Source of the DNA: JBCFBK01 sp038562555
GTDB lineage: Bacteria > Bacteroidota > Bacteroidia > Bacteroidales > Prolixibacteraceae
Length of the DNA: 64,000 bases
Assembly: GCA_038562555.1 (NCBI GenBank)
Contig: JBCFBK010000003.1
Location: 1 to 64,000, forward strand
Reading direction: 5' to 3'
This document shows positions 24,905 to 33,875 of the stretch, piece by piece (within the stretch, counting starts at the first letter, position 1; the number at the start of each line of letters is the position of its first letter). The position numbers and the translations under genes were made by a program. The notes beneath the pieces were generated by a model. It searched no databases. It had not been told where the DNA came from and worked only from the letters and a program-made list of their open reading frames with translations.

Positions 24905-27871
24905 TTAATGAATGGGAACATCTTTTGAGATGCTGTCGTAGATGGCTTGAAGTATGCCCGAACGGATATTTAATTTTGATAAAAGGGTGTTCTCACGGGT
25001 TGGATTAATCCGGTTGGTCATGAAAATGAATAAAATTTGCCTTGAAGGGTCAGCCCAGACGAAAGTTCCGGTAAAACCCCCGTGTCCGTAGCTTTCCGGA
25101 GCGGCATCGGGGGCCGGGTAAGCATTCTCTTTTCGGTAGAGGTAGTTATTAATATACGGTTTGTCGAATCCCAGCCCTCTCCGGTTCTGGTTTTCGGGAT
25201 ACTGCACTTTGGTAAATTCAGCAATGACCGAACGGCTCAGGTATTGATGCCCGCCGTAGTAACCATTCTGCAAATAAAGCTGCATCATCTTTGCCAGATC
25301 GTTCGCCGTGGCAAATAATCCCGCATTCCCCGATACCCCTCCCAGCATGGCCGCACCCTCATCATGTACAAAACCATGAATCAGCTCTTTTCTGAAAAGG
25401 TCATCCCGTTCGGTTGGAATGAGCTGACTGAGCGGAAAGTGTTCGTATGGATTAAAATGAATGGACCCTGCGCCGAGCGGGGCGTAAAAGGTTCTTTGAA
25501 GGTAAGCCTCATAATCTTCACCGGTCAGGTTGGCAATTACTTCCGGAAACAAATAAAAAGGCAGGTCGGAATACGTATATTTTGCATGGGTGAGCAATTT
25601 CGAATCACGGATCTGGTCGTACATTCTTCGCAGATGGTCGCGGTTCATATACAAATTGGATGATACCCTGATATCGAATTGCGGAGAGGGTTTGTCCTGG
25701 AAGATCATCGGGTCGGGTTGACCGTCTTTCAGCCGTGTTTCAGTCCAAAAAGCGATCCCGGATCTTAAGCGCGACTGGTGGGCAAGCATTTGCCGTGGGG
25801 TCATCCGGGCCTTATCTGTGTCTTTGAACGGCGGCCAGTAAGTGGAAAAAGGAATGTCAAGTTTGAATTTTCCTTCTTCATATAATTTCATCAAAGCAGG
25901 GAGCGGTCCGATTATTTTGGTCAGGGAAGCCAGGTCATAAAGATTGTTTTCGGCTACCGGGGTGAGTTTTTCGTACGTATGGTATCCGTAGCATTTGTGA
26001 AAGATTACTTTTCCGTCTTTTGCGACGAGGACCTGACAACCGGGGTAAGCTTTTTTTGAAAGTCCGAGCAGGGCGAGGCTGTCAATGCGTTGTTCCAGGT
26101 AAAGGGAGGAGATCCCGGCTTCTTCGGGACTGGTATATTTCAAACGGGAATTTTTTTTTAAACTGATGCCGTCGTTTAATCTGAAAATGGTGCTTACGTT
26201 AACCGGAAGCCTTCCGGTTAAGTCAATACCCCCGAAAACAGCCTGGGCAGCAAGTTCCTGTGTCAGCCTGTTTTCCTGGTAAGTGACCACCAGCGCATCT
26301 GACTGGTCAATACCGGGAATGTGGTTTAATGCGTATGGGTTTCCGAACAACACGACGATCCTTTTTCGGTTCGCTGTTCTTTTTATGAACCCAGTCAAAG
26401 ACGCATCAGTACCGTATTGGCCTGAAGGACTCAGATTCAGGTGATGGACGCCGCAAATCAGCAGGTTATAGGACTTTAACTGACTAACGAGATGTTCAAC
26501 TTCCTGGGAGGTTGCCCGCTCCTTCAGATAAAAGAAATCGGGATCCATATAGCGGGCGGTCATTCGCTGAAAGGCTGTTTCGGCCGATGAACCAAGGGCG
26601 ATTACGGCAACTTTAAGGGTATCGAGCTTTTGAAGCGGTAATAACTCCCGGTTGTTTCTGAGCAAGGTGATCGACTGTTCATGAAGTAAACGCTGTGTCA
26701 GTTGATACTGCGGATTTTTCAGCGCTTCTTCCGGTTCCTCATCAGGCAATGGCTTTTCCCCTTTTTGATGTGTTATTGACCATTTTTTAAGTGCCAGTAT
26801 TTTCCGGCATTTCCAATCGATTTCTTCAAGGGTTATTTTCCCCAGTTTCACGGCTTCCCTGACAGCGCTGATTGCTTCGGCAATATCCGGAACAATCTCA
26901 AGCATGTCATTTCCTGCCTGGAGTGCCCGTACTGCTGCTTCTCCTGAGCCGAATTGCTTGGTTACGCCATGCATATTCATCGCATCTGTAACAATGAGTC
27001 CATTGAACCCGAACTGATTAATCAGGATATCCTTAACAATCCGGGGTGATAATGAGGCAGGAAGTCCGGGAGTGGGATCAAGCGCAGGCACGTTCAAATG
27101 ACCGGTCATGACGCCGCCAATCCCTTTCCGGACCAGTTCTTCGAACGGATAGAGTTCTGTTTTTCTTAAGCTGGTTGTGTCTTTGCGTATAATGGGCAGG
27201 CCAAGGTGAGAATCTGTCCGGGTGTCACCATGACCCGGGAAGTGTTTGGCAACCGCCAATACGCCGGCGTCCTGCATTCCCCGCGCATACAACCATGATT
27301 TGCGAACTACTTTCACTGGATCTTCCCCGAAACTTCTGTAGTTGATTACCGGATTATTGGGGTTATTATTCACGTCGGCTACCGGCGCAAAATTAACGTG
27401 TACACCCAGCTTCCTTAACTGTGTTCCGATTTCATAACCCATCCGGTAGATCAGCGTATCGTCGGTGATGGCCCCAAGCGCCATTTGCACCGGATAGGTT
27501 GGTGTGTCTTTCAACCGGAATGCCGGTCCCCATTCGGCATCCATGGTGATGAGCAGGGGAATGGCGCTACGCTGCTGCAATTGCCTGGTCATGCTGAACT
27601 GGCCGGCCGCCGTCCCCTGCATAAATATCAGTCCGCCTACCTCAAATTTTTCGATTTGGCTGATCAGATCGGATGGCGGTGCAGCGGTTTTACCATATGC
27701 CTGAACGATGAACAATTGGCCGATCTTTTGATTCAGGCTCATCTCCGACAGTGTCGAATCTACCCAGGAATCATTCAGATAGCGTAAAAAAGGAGCTTCC
27801 TGTGCTCGTAGTGAACAACAGAAACAGGTCGCGGTTAGCAGAATGAACAGGGCCTTATAGCGGTATTTCAT
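24905..27871 (-). CDS. nagZ: Glycoside hydrolase family 3 N-acetylglucosaminidase (NagZ) fused to a serine beta-lactamase-fold hydrolase (AmiE-like)
   Basis: 988 residues with a signal peptide ending near residue 23. Residues 30-370 are a GH3 barrel with the NagZ loop KHFPGHGDTRTDSH (209-222), which holds the His-Asp acid/base dyad, and the nucleophile Asp296 in VTDAMNM. A GH3 second domain spans about 390-575. Residues 585-985 are a serine hydrolase of the class C beta-lactamase fold: Ser649-x-x-Lys652 (SLTK), Tyr767 (YSD) and HGG (930-932). In Bacillus subtilis separate NagZ, AmiE and NamZ proteins strip GlcNAc, peptide and MurNAc from cell-wall fragments; here the first two appear joined, and namZ is divergent just upstream. 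The hydrolase half could also be an esterase or carboxypeptidase. Confidence 0.88.
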   Translation of the reverse strand: MKYRYKALFILLTATCFCCSLRAQEAPFLRYLNDSWVDSTLSEMSLNQKIGQLFIVQAYGKTAAPPSDLISQIEKFEVGGLIFMQGTAAGQFSMTRQLQQRSAIPLLITMDAEWGPAFRLKDTPTYPVQMALGAITDDTLIYRMGYEIGTQLRKLGVHVNFAPVADVNNNPNNPVINYRSFGEDPVKVVRKSWLYARGMQDAGVLAVAKHFPGHGDTRTDSHLGLPIIRKDTTSLRKTELYPFEELVRKGIGGVMTGHLNVPALDPTPGLPASLSPRIVKDILINQFGFNGLIVTDAMNMHGVTKQFGSGEAAVRALQAGNDMLEIVPDIAEAISAVREAVKLGKITLEEIDWKCRKILALKKWSITHQKGEKPLPDEEPEEALKNPQYQLTQRLLHEQSITLLRNNRELLPLQKLDTLKVAVIALGSSAETAFQRMTARYMDPDFFYLKERATSQEVEHLVSQLKSYNLLICGVHHLNLSPSGQYGTDASLTGFIKRTANRKRIVVLFGNPYALNHIPGIDQSDALVVTYQENRLTQELAAQAVFGGIDLTGRLPVNVSTIFRLNDGISLKKNSRLKYTSPEEAGISSLYLEQRIDSLALLGLSKKAYPGCQVLVAKDGKVIFHKCYGYHTYEKLTPVAENNLYDLASLTKIIGPLPALMKLYEEGKFKLDIPFSTYWPPFKDTDKARMTPRQMLAHQSRLRSGIAFWTETRLKDGQPDPMIFQDKPSPQFDIRVSSNLYMNRDHLRRMYDQIRDSKLLTHAKYTYSDLPFYLFPEVIANLTGEDYEAYLQRTFYAPLGAGSIHFNPYEHFPLSQLIPTERDDLFRKELIHGFVHDEGAAMLGGVSGNAGLFATANDLAKMMQLYLQNGYYGGHQYLSRSVIAEFTKVQYPENQNRRGLGFDKPYINNYLYRKENAYPAPDAAPESYGHGGFTGTFVWADPSRQILFIFMTNRINPTRENTLLSKLNIRSGILQAIYDSISKDVPIH

Positions 27872-27973
27872 GATTTTTGAATGATTGGATAAAAATAGAA
27901 AAGATTGGGCGGATACCTAAATATTTATCTCCTTTTAACAGGTTTTTATTAACTTCGTGAAAAGCAAAAAAAG

Positions 27974-29128
27974 ATGAAGATCCCAAGTCTCCTGATCATA
28001 TTGTTTGTCATTTTATCAGCCCGGATTTCCGCTCAGTCGGTGAGGCCAGGCGCCGACCAGCCTGCTATTTTTATACCACTTCTTCAGGGCAAAAACATTG
28101 CACTTGTTGCCAATCACACCTCCCTCGCAGGCGACCAGCACCTGCTCGATTTTTTACTGAAAAAACAGGTTTCAGTAAAAAAAGTGTTTTGCCCTGAGCA
28201 TGGATTCCGGGGAGAAGCAGATGCGGGAGAGCAGATCACTGACCAGACAGATCCGGCGACTGGTATACCGGTCATTTCGTTATATGGGAAAAACAGAAAA
28301 CCTTCCGCCGGCCAGCTTACGGGAATTGACATTGTTGTTTTTGACCTCCAGGATGTAGGGGTACGATTCTACACCTACCTGAGCACCATGTATTACGTTA
28401 TGGAGGCCTGCGCCGGGAATGATGTCCCGCTGATTATTCTTGACCGGCCTAACCCGAATGGCGATTATGTGGCAGGCCCTGTATTAAAGCCGGAATTTCG
28501 TTCTTTTGTTGGTATGATACCCATACCTGTTGTACACGGATGTACGTTGGGAGAACTTGCCGGGATGATCGACGGAGAAGGATGGCTGAGTAATGGTGAA
28601 AGCTGCATGCTGACGGTAGTCCCTGTTCAGAATTACAGTCATCAGACCCGATATACGTTGCCGGTTAAGCCATCGCCAAATTTGCCGAACGACGTTGCCG
28701 TGCGGCTTTATCCGTCGCTGTGCTTTTTTGAAGCCACTCATGCCAGTATTGGTCGCGGGACACCATTCCCGTTCCAGGTGATCGGCTATCCCGACCCTTC
28801 GATGGGAAAGTTTATGTTCACTCCTGAAAGCGTGCCCGGAGCAAAAGAGCCCCTGCAAAAGGGGAAGATTTGTTACGGCGATGACCTCAGGCAAGCCAGT
28901 CTGGACAACAAATTCAGTCTGAGCTATTTTTTGATGTATTATCACCGTTTTGATGAAGAAAAGAAATTTTTAAGCTCCGAACGCTGGTTTAACCTGTTGG
29001 TTGGTAATGATCAAGTGATCAAAGATGTACGGGCTGGAATGACACTGGACGCCATTGAAGCTTCCTGGCGCGAAGAGCTTCAACAATATGTGGATCTTAG
29101 GCGGGAATATTTACTCTATCCGGAGTAA
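27974..29128 (+). CDS. namZ: Exo-beta-N-acetylmuramidase NamZ (DUF1343, YbbC)
   Basis: 384 residues with a signal peptide ending near residue 20 (SAQS). Family features are clear: the N-terminal Rossmann-like part with LVANHTS, FCPEHGFRGEADAG and DLQDVGVRFYTYLSTM, then LDRPNPNG and GRGTPFPFQ in the C-terminal part. Known NamZ cuts MurNAc from the non-reducing end of peptidoglycan fragments after NagZ and the amidase have acted. It is divergent from the NagZ-AmiE-like fusion with 102 bases between the two start codons, so one regulatory region can serve both. Confidence 0.92.
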   Translation: MKIPSLLIILFVILSARISAQSVRPGADQPAIFIPLLQGKNIALVANHTSLAGDQHLLDFLLKKQVSVKKVFCPEHGFRGEADAGEQITDQTDPATGIPVISLYGKNRKPSAGQLTGIDIVVFDLQDVGVRFYTYLSTMYYVMEACAGNDVPLIILDRPNPNGDYVAGPVLKPEFRSFVGMIPIPVVHGCTLGELAGMIDGEGWLSNGESCMLTVVPVQNYSHQTRYTLPVKPSPNLPNDVAVRLYPSLCFFEATHASIGRGTPFPFQVIGYPDPSMGKFMFTPESVPGAKEPLQKGKICYGDDLRQASLDNKFSLSYFLMYYHRFDEEKKFLSSERWFNLLVGNDQVIKDVRAGMTLDAIEASWREELQQYVDLRREYLLYPE

Positions 29129-29345
29129 TCCGTTACACCCTCATAATTGCTCTCCAAGTATCCCTTTTTAAAACAGACGTTTCTTCTTTTCCTGTTGAAC
29201 GTTAAAAATCTGTGAATTCATAGGAAAAATCTTTCCGTTGATACACCTTTTTATGTTTTTTGATAAAAAATGTTAAAATTTGTGAAAATCATTTCTTAAA
29301 TTTAACCAAGCTTAAGGGGAAGCCAGCAGATCAAACCAAAAATGA

Positions 29346-30788
29346 ATGAGAAAGATCCTTTCCATACTCATAGCCATTATATTCATGATGAATATGGTTT
29401 CCTGCGAGGACGATAAATATGTTTCCTCTTCAGATGTGAGACTGGGTTTTTCAGTTCGGGCAATAAAGTTCGATACGGTTTTCCCTACCATCGGATCGGC
29501 TACCCAGCATTTAAAAGTTTACAATTCGTACGATCAAAAAGTCCTGATTTCGAATATCCGGCTGGCATCAGGCAAAGATTCCGGATTCCGGCTGACCATT
29601 AACGGCGTGGCAGCGAATGAGCTTCATGACGTTGAAATTCCGCCTCATGACAGTATTTACATTTTCGTGGAAGTAGCTGCCGGTATCGGGGAAAAGGACC
29701 TGCCTTTCGTGGTGAAAGATTCAATTGTTTTTAAAACAAACGAAAATTTCCAGGACGTGGATCTGATGGCCTGGGGCCAGGATGTTGTGCTTGTCCCCGG
29801 CAGTATTACAGGATCTGTTAACTGGACAGCAGAGAAACCCTACCTGGTTAATTCAGGAACCCGCGTGGAGCGGGGAGCCGTTTTGACGATCGCCCCCGGT
29901 ACCCGTGTTCATTTTCATAACGGGACCGGACTTTATGTCAGGGGTAAAGTTATTGCAGAGGGGAGTCTTCTGCAACCAATTATTTTTCAGGGCGACCGGC
30001 TAGAAAGTATTTACAAAAATATTCCGGACCAGTGGAATGGGATCCTGTTGTTTTCAGGGAGTCAGGATAACGTTTTCAATCATGTTGAAATAAAAAACGC
30101 CAATATCGGTTTACAGGTCGGAACAATCGAGAATGAAGGATCTGCCTCTGTAGTCATTGGGAATTCAAAAATATATAATCATGCCTACGCCGGTATCTTT
30201 GCCTTGAAATCGAAAGTAAGGACATATAATACCCTGATCACAAACTGCGGCCTATACGGAGCTGCCCTCCTCGTTGGCGGTGAGTATGAGTTCTATCACT
30301 CCACGATCGCGAATTATACAGCCGGGTTTTCGACCCAATCCCGGACAACAGCATCGCTGTTGATATCAGATCACGTTATTGTGGATCAGGACGATGAGAG
30401 TGTTACCTATACGGGCAATCTGAAAAAAGCCTATTTTGCCAATACCATTGTTGCCGGTGACATTGCCGGCGGCAATGAAGTGGAACTGGCCAGATCAGGA
30501 GATGCAGCTTTTAATTTTCGCTTTGAACACTGTTTGCTGCAATTGAATGATACATTTAATATCTCGCAGGGAAGCCGCTATCACAGCGTTTTAAAAGGCG
30601 CGGATCCAAAATTCAGAGATCCGTTGCGGGAAATGAACTTTGAACTCGACTCACTCAGCCCTGCAAAGGACGCAGGCGCTCCGGAAGTTTCACAATTGTT
30701 TCCTTTCGACATGCTCAACCAGAGCCGAACGGGCGATGACGGTCCTGATCTGGGTGCTTATGAACGCATTGAAAAGAAATTGGAATAA
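29346..30788 (+). CDS. Lipoprotein with right-handed beta-helix
   Basis: 480 residues. Signal peptide with lipobox MVSC (Cys at 20). Residues 35-130 look like a beta-sandwich (YNSYDQKVLISNIRLASG and a following Ser/Asp-rich stretch); residues 150-440 hold repeated short strands (GTRVERGAVLTIAPGTRV, YVRGKVIAEG, NHVEIKNANIGLQVG, NSKIYNHAYAGIFA) typical of parallel beta-helix proteins such as right-handed pectate-lyase-like folds. No catalytic motif is evident. The stop overlaps the next gene's start by 29 bases, so they form a pair. Confidence 0.75.
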   Translation: MRKILSILIAIIFMMNMVSCEDDKYVSSSDVRLGFSVRAIKFDTVFPTIGSATQHLKVYNSYDQKVLISNIRLASGKDSGFRLTINGVAANELHDVEIPPHDSIYIFVEVAAGIGEKDLPFVVKDSIVFKTNENFQDVDLMAWGQDVVLVPGSITGSVNWTAEKPYLVNSGTRVERGAVLTIAPGTRVHFHNGTGLYVRGKVIAEGSLLQPIIFQGDRLESIYKNIPDQWNGILLFSGSQDNVFNHVEIKNANIGLQVGTIENEGSASVVIGNSKIYNHAYAGIFALKSKVRTYNTLITNCGLYGAALLVGGEYEFYHSTIANYTAGFSTQSRTTASLLISDHVIVDQDDESVTYTGNLKKAYFANTIVAGDIAGGNEVELARSGDAAFNFRFEHCLLQLNDTFNISQGSRYHSVLKGADPKFRDPLREMNFELDSLSPAKDAGAPEVSQLFPFDMLNQSRTGDDGPDLGAYERIEKKLE

Positions 30789-31806
30789 GGGGTTTGTTTT
30801 AGCCTGTTTTTGTCTCTTCCCCGGATGTGTGAGTGGCGGTAGTCCCGCTTACAGAAAGGAATTAAATATCCTGTTTTATAATACTGAAAATTTTTTTGAT
30901 ATTCAGGATGGCCCCCTGGCCGGAGATGATGAATTTTTGCCAAAGGGAAACCGCTATTGGACCGGTAAACGGTTTGAGAAGAAAAAGAATGATATTGCCA
31001 GGGTAATTTTAGCGTCCTGCGGATTCAATGCTCCCGCCATTGTCGGACTGGCCGAGGTGGAAAACAGGTATGTCCTCGAATCCCTGACAGGCAAGAGTCC
31101 GCTCGCCTTGCTTCAGTACCGGATCATCCATAAGGATTCACCCGATGAACGGGGAATTGATCTGGCGCTGCTGTACCTCCCGGATCTCGTCAGACCAATC
31201 ACTTACAGCTACTTTCCGTTGAAGAACGAACACGGAGAGACGGTCCCTACACGTGAAATCCTTTATGCCTGTTTTGCTGTTGGTCAAAAAGATACGGTTC
31301 ATGTTTTTTTCAATCACTGGCCTTCGCGTTTTGGTGGCCAGGCGGAGTCGGAACCGGAACGGATACTTGCCGCGAGAACACTGAAGCAACATGTTCATGC
31401 TCTTTTGAAAACAAAAAAAGAGCCGAACATCGTCATTATGGGTGATTTTAATGATCAACCGCAAAACAAGAGCTTAGCCGTTGAACTGGGGGCCAAAAAT
31501 GAAGACCGGATTGAGGTAGCCGGAGAGCTGATCAATCTTTCTGCAGCCTGGCGCGGTGAGGGTACGATCAGGTATCGCCAAAGCTGGCAGGTTTTTGATC
31601 AGATTATCGTTTCCGATTTTTTGCTGGCTGACGATCGTTTTTATACCCGTCCTGCTTACGCCGAAATTGTGTCAGATACCTTTTTACTCGAGCCCGATCC
31701 CCGGTTTAAGGGGAGGCGACCCTTCCGGACCTACCTCGGATATCGTTATCAGGGAGGTGTCAGCGATCATCTTCCCGTCAGACTTAAAATTGCCAACGGC
31801 TATTGA
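30760..31806 (+). CDS. Endonuclease/exonuclease/phosphatase-family lipoprotein
   Basis: 348 residues from ATG 30760. That start gives a signal peptide with lipobox FPGC; an upstream ATG at 30640 would add 40 residues encoded inside the previous gene with no signal character. The fold's catalytic stretches are present: NFFDIQD, GLAEVENR (metal Glu), NHWPSRFGG, MGDFNDQP and SDHLPV (His at the end). It is a metal-dependent phosphoesterase of the DNase I type placed outside the cytoplasm, so its target may be extracellular nucleic acid or a phospho-substrate. It overlaps the upstream lipoprotein gene by 29 bases and its 3' end overlaps the convergent cca gene by 7. Confidence 0.85.
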   Translation: MNALKRNWNKGFVLACFCLFPGCVSGGSPAYRKELNILFYNTENFFDIQDGPLAGDDEFLPKGNRYWTGKRFEKKKNDIARVILASCGFNAPAIVGLAEVENRYVLESLTGKSPLALLQYRIIHKDSPDERGIDLALLYLPDLVRPITYSYFPLKNEHGETVPTREILYACFAVGQKDTVHVFFNHWPSRFGGQAESEPERILAARTLKQHVHALLKTKKEPNIVIMGDFNDQPQNKSLAVELGAKNEDRIEVAGELINLSAAWRGEGTIRYRQSWQVFDQIIVSDFLLADDRFYTRPAYAEIVSDTFLLEPDPRFKGRRPFRTYLGYRYQGGVSDHLPVRLKIANGY

Positions 31807-33215
31807 TCTTTAACCGGTTTGATTCCAAGCTCTTTGGCCTTCCCGATCATAAAGCGAAATGCCTCTTCATGTTCGTTGCGGATTTCTCCTTCGAGGATAG
31901 CTTCCTTGATGGCAGATTTCAAAATACCGATCTCGCGGCCCGGAGGCAACCCGAATACTTCCATGATCTCTTCTCCCGAAACGGGAGGCTGAAAATTTCG
32001 AATATGATCCCGTTCCTCCAGGTCTTTCAGTTTTTCACGGACCAGCTTGAAGTTCTTCAGGTAGCGTTTTACTTTATCCCTGTTTTTCGATGTAATGTCG
32101 GCTTCGCACAACGTCATTAAGTCGTCAATATCGTCACCGGCTTCAAGCAGCAACCGGCGGATCGCCGAATCGGTGACTTCTTCCTCCGACAGCGTGATTG
32201 GCCGCATATGCAGGGATACCATCTTTTGAACGAACTTCATTTTCTCGTTCATCGGGAGTTTCATCCTCCGGAAAAGGCCGGGAATCATTTTCTCTCCCAC
32301 GTGGTTGTGCGCATAAAAAGTCCAGCCAATTTCCGGAATGAAACGCTTGGTGCGGGGTTTGGCAATGTCGTGTAACAAGGCCGACCATCTCAGCCATAAA
32401 TTGTTTGTGTGCGGACAAATCCGGTCAAGCACCTCCAATGTATGCAAAAAATTATCTTTATGTGCGATCCCGTTTACCTCTTCTATTCCTTTCATGCGAT
32501 GCAGTTCGGGAAAAACCAGCTCAAGCAGACCGGTTCTGTCCAGTAACAGGAATCCCTTAGAAGGTTTGTCGGTCATGATGATCTTATTCAATTCATCCAT
32601 GATCCGTTCCTTCGATACAATATGGATGCGATCGCGGTTTGTCGTAACCGCTTCCAGCGTTTTTTCTTCAATGGTAAAGCCAAGCTGCGTAGCAAACCTG
32701 ATGGCCCGCATCATCCGCAACGGATCGTCAGAGAACGTGATCCCCGGATCAAGGGGTGTCCGGATAATCTTCTTCTGCAGGTCGGCGGTCCCCTCAAAGG
32801 GATCGATCAGTTCGCCATAGGTTTCGCTGTTTAAGGATATCGCCAGGGCATTAATAGTGAAGTCACGCCGTTTTTGATCATCTTCCAGCGTGCCTGTTTC
32901 CACCTCTGGTTTACGTGAGTGGGTCTGGTATGATTCCTTGCGGGCACCGACAAATTCTATTTCCAAATCCTGCGATCTGATCATCGCAGTGCCGAAGGTT
33001 TTAAAAATACTGACAGGCGTACGAGGACCCAAACGTTCTGCAACCTTTTTCGCCAGATCAATTCCGCTCCCCAGAGTAACAATATCAATATCCTTCGATT
33101 GGCGGTGCAGGAACAAGTCCCTGACAAAACCTCCGATTACAAAACACGATTGTCCAAGTTTCGTTGCTTCCGACGAAATAATTGCAAATACAGGATGTTT
33201 TAAATGTTTTCTCAT
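31800..33215 (-). CDS. cca: CCA tRNA nucleotidyltransferase / poly(A) polymerase family with HD domain
   Basis: 471 residues. The class II nucleotidyltransferase motif GGFVRDLFL (28-36) precedes the metal-binding DIDIV near 42; neck motifs RRDFTINALA and the RNA-binding RAIRFATQLGF follow. An HD domain with HDIAKPRT (near 290) sits in the C-terminal half. It builds or repairs the 3' CCA of tRNAs; the tRNA-Val in this window lacks an encoded CCA and so needs it. A poly(A) polymerase activity cannot be excluded from sequence. Convergent with the phosphoesterase gene, overlapping by 7 bases. Confidence 0.94.
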   Translation of the reverse strand: MRKHLKHPVFAIISSEATKLGQSCFVIGGFVRDLFLHRQSKDIDIVTLGSGIDLAKKVAERLGPRTPVSIFKTFGTAMIRSQDLEIEFVGARKESYQTHSRKPEVETGTLEDDQKRRDFTINALAISLNSETYGELIDPFEGTADLQKKIIRTPLDPGITFSDDPLRMMRAIRFATQLGFTIEEKTLEAVTTNRDRIHIVSKERIMDELNKIIMTDKPSKGFLLLDRTGLLELVFPELHRMKGIEEVNGIAHKDNFLHTLEVLDRICPHTNNLWLRWSALLHDIAKPRTKRFIPEIGWTFYAHNHVGEKMIPGLFRRMKLPMNEKMKFVQKMVSLHMRPITLSEEEVTDSAIRRLLLEAGDDIDDLMTLCEADITSKNRDKVKRYLKNFKLVREKLKDLEERDHIRNFQPPVSGEEIMEVFGLPPGREIGILKSAIKEAILEGEIRNEHEEAFRFMIGKAKELGIKPVKDQ

Positions 33216-33293
33216 TGGGTTAACGGCTCGTTCCTAAAATCATTCTGCAGTTTAAAACGTTATAACAATATGTCATTTTGTAAAAAACCGTGA

Positions 33294-33301
33294 CAAAATT
33301 A
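33294..33301 (-). promoter_or_regulatory. Candidate -7 box of cca
   Basis: On the minus strand this reads TAATTTTG, an exact TAnnTTTG match, 79 bases before the cca start. No -33 element is evident. Confidence 0.35.
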
Positions 33302-33383
33302 CAATTATTTCGTAAGCAGGGAGAAGTTTCCGGAAGCGAAATTTAATGGCATGAAAGTTGATATCAATATATTGAAAAATGTA

Positions 33384-33391
33384 TATATTTG
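33384..33391 (+). promoter_or_regulatory. -7 promoter box of trxA
   Basis: TATATTTG matches TAnnTTTG exactly, with a TTG 23 bases further up (33358-33360, somewhat long spacing). It lies inside the N-terminal extension of the longer reading frame and supports the downstream ATG at 33414. Confidence 0.55.
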
Positions 33392-33413
33392 TATAATTTT
33401 AAAAAATAGGATT

Positions 33414-33782
33414 ATGTTGGAACATTTAACTAAGGAAACTTTTAAAGAAAAGGTTTTTAACTACGAAAAAAATAAAGAGTGGAAGTTTGAAGGAAATACC
33501 CCTTGTCTGATCGATTTTTATGCAGACTGGTGCGGTCCGTGCAAAATGGTGGCCCCGATCCTGGAGGAACTTCAGAAGGAATATGGCAGCTCGCTGAATA
33601 TTTATAAAGTAGACACCGAAGATCAGCGTGAACTGGCTTCCATGTTTGGGATTCAGAGTATACCATCGCTGCTGTTCGTTCCCGTCGACGGGCAACCGCA
33701 GATGGCTATGGGAGCGTTGCCTAAAAACACATTTGAGCAGGCTATTTCGGACGTGCTGAAGGTTCAGAAACCGGTGAACTGA
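33414..33782 (+). CDS. trxA: Thioredoxin
   Basis: 122 residues from ATG 33414. The frame is open to an ATG at 33351, but those extra 21 residues are hydrophobic, poor in thioredoxin character, and contain a promoter box, so the shorter start is taken. The active site is WCGPC (Trp39, Cys40, Cys43) in DFYADWCGPCKM, and the cis-proline loop is QSIPSLLF. It reduces protein disulfides in the cytoplasm. Monocistronic, convergent with murF. Confidence 0.94.
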   Translation: MLEHLTKETFKEKVFNYEKNKEWKFEGNTPCLIDFYADWCGPCKMVAPILEELQKEYGSSLNIYKVDTEDQRELASMFGIQSIPSLLFVPVDGQPQMAMGALPKNTFEQAISDVLKVQKPVN

Positions 33783-33792
33783 TTCTTCCGGC

Positions 33793-33820
33793 TGGAGACA
33801 CGAAGTCACAACGACACGAA
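33793..33820. repeat. Short degenerate CACGAAG-type repeat
   Basis: The stretch reads as repeated units (GACACGAAG, TCACAACG, ACACGAA). It is short and degenerate and lies between two convergent genes. Confidence 0.35.
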
Positions 33821-33875
33821 AAAAATTTTAACTATAACAGGTTAACGGAGAGGTGGCAAAATTTCAGGTCTTGCG

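Noticed and set aside
33351..33413. Upstream ATG as start of thioredoxin
   Set aside because: Extra residues are not thioredoxin-like and contain a promoter box.
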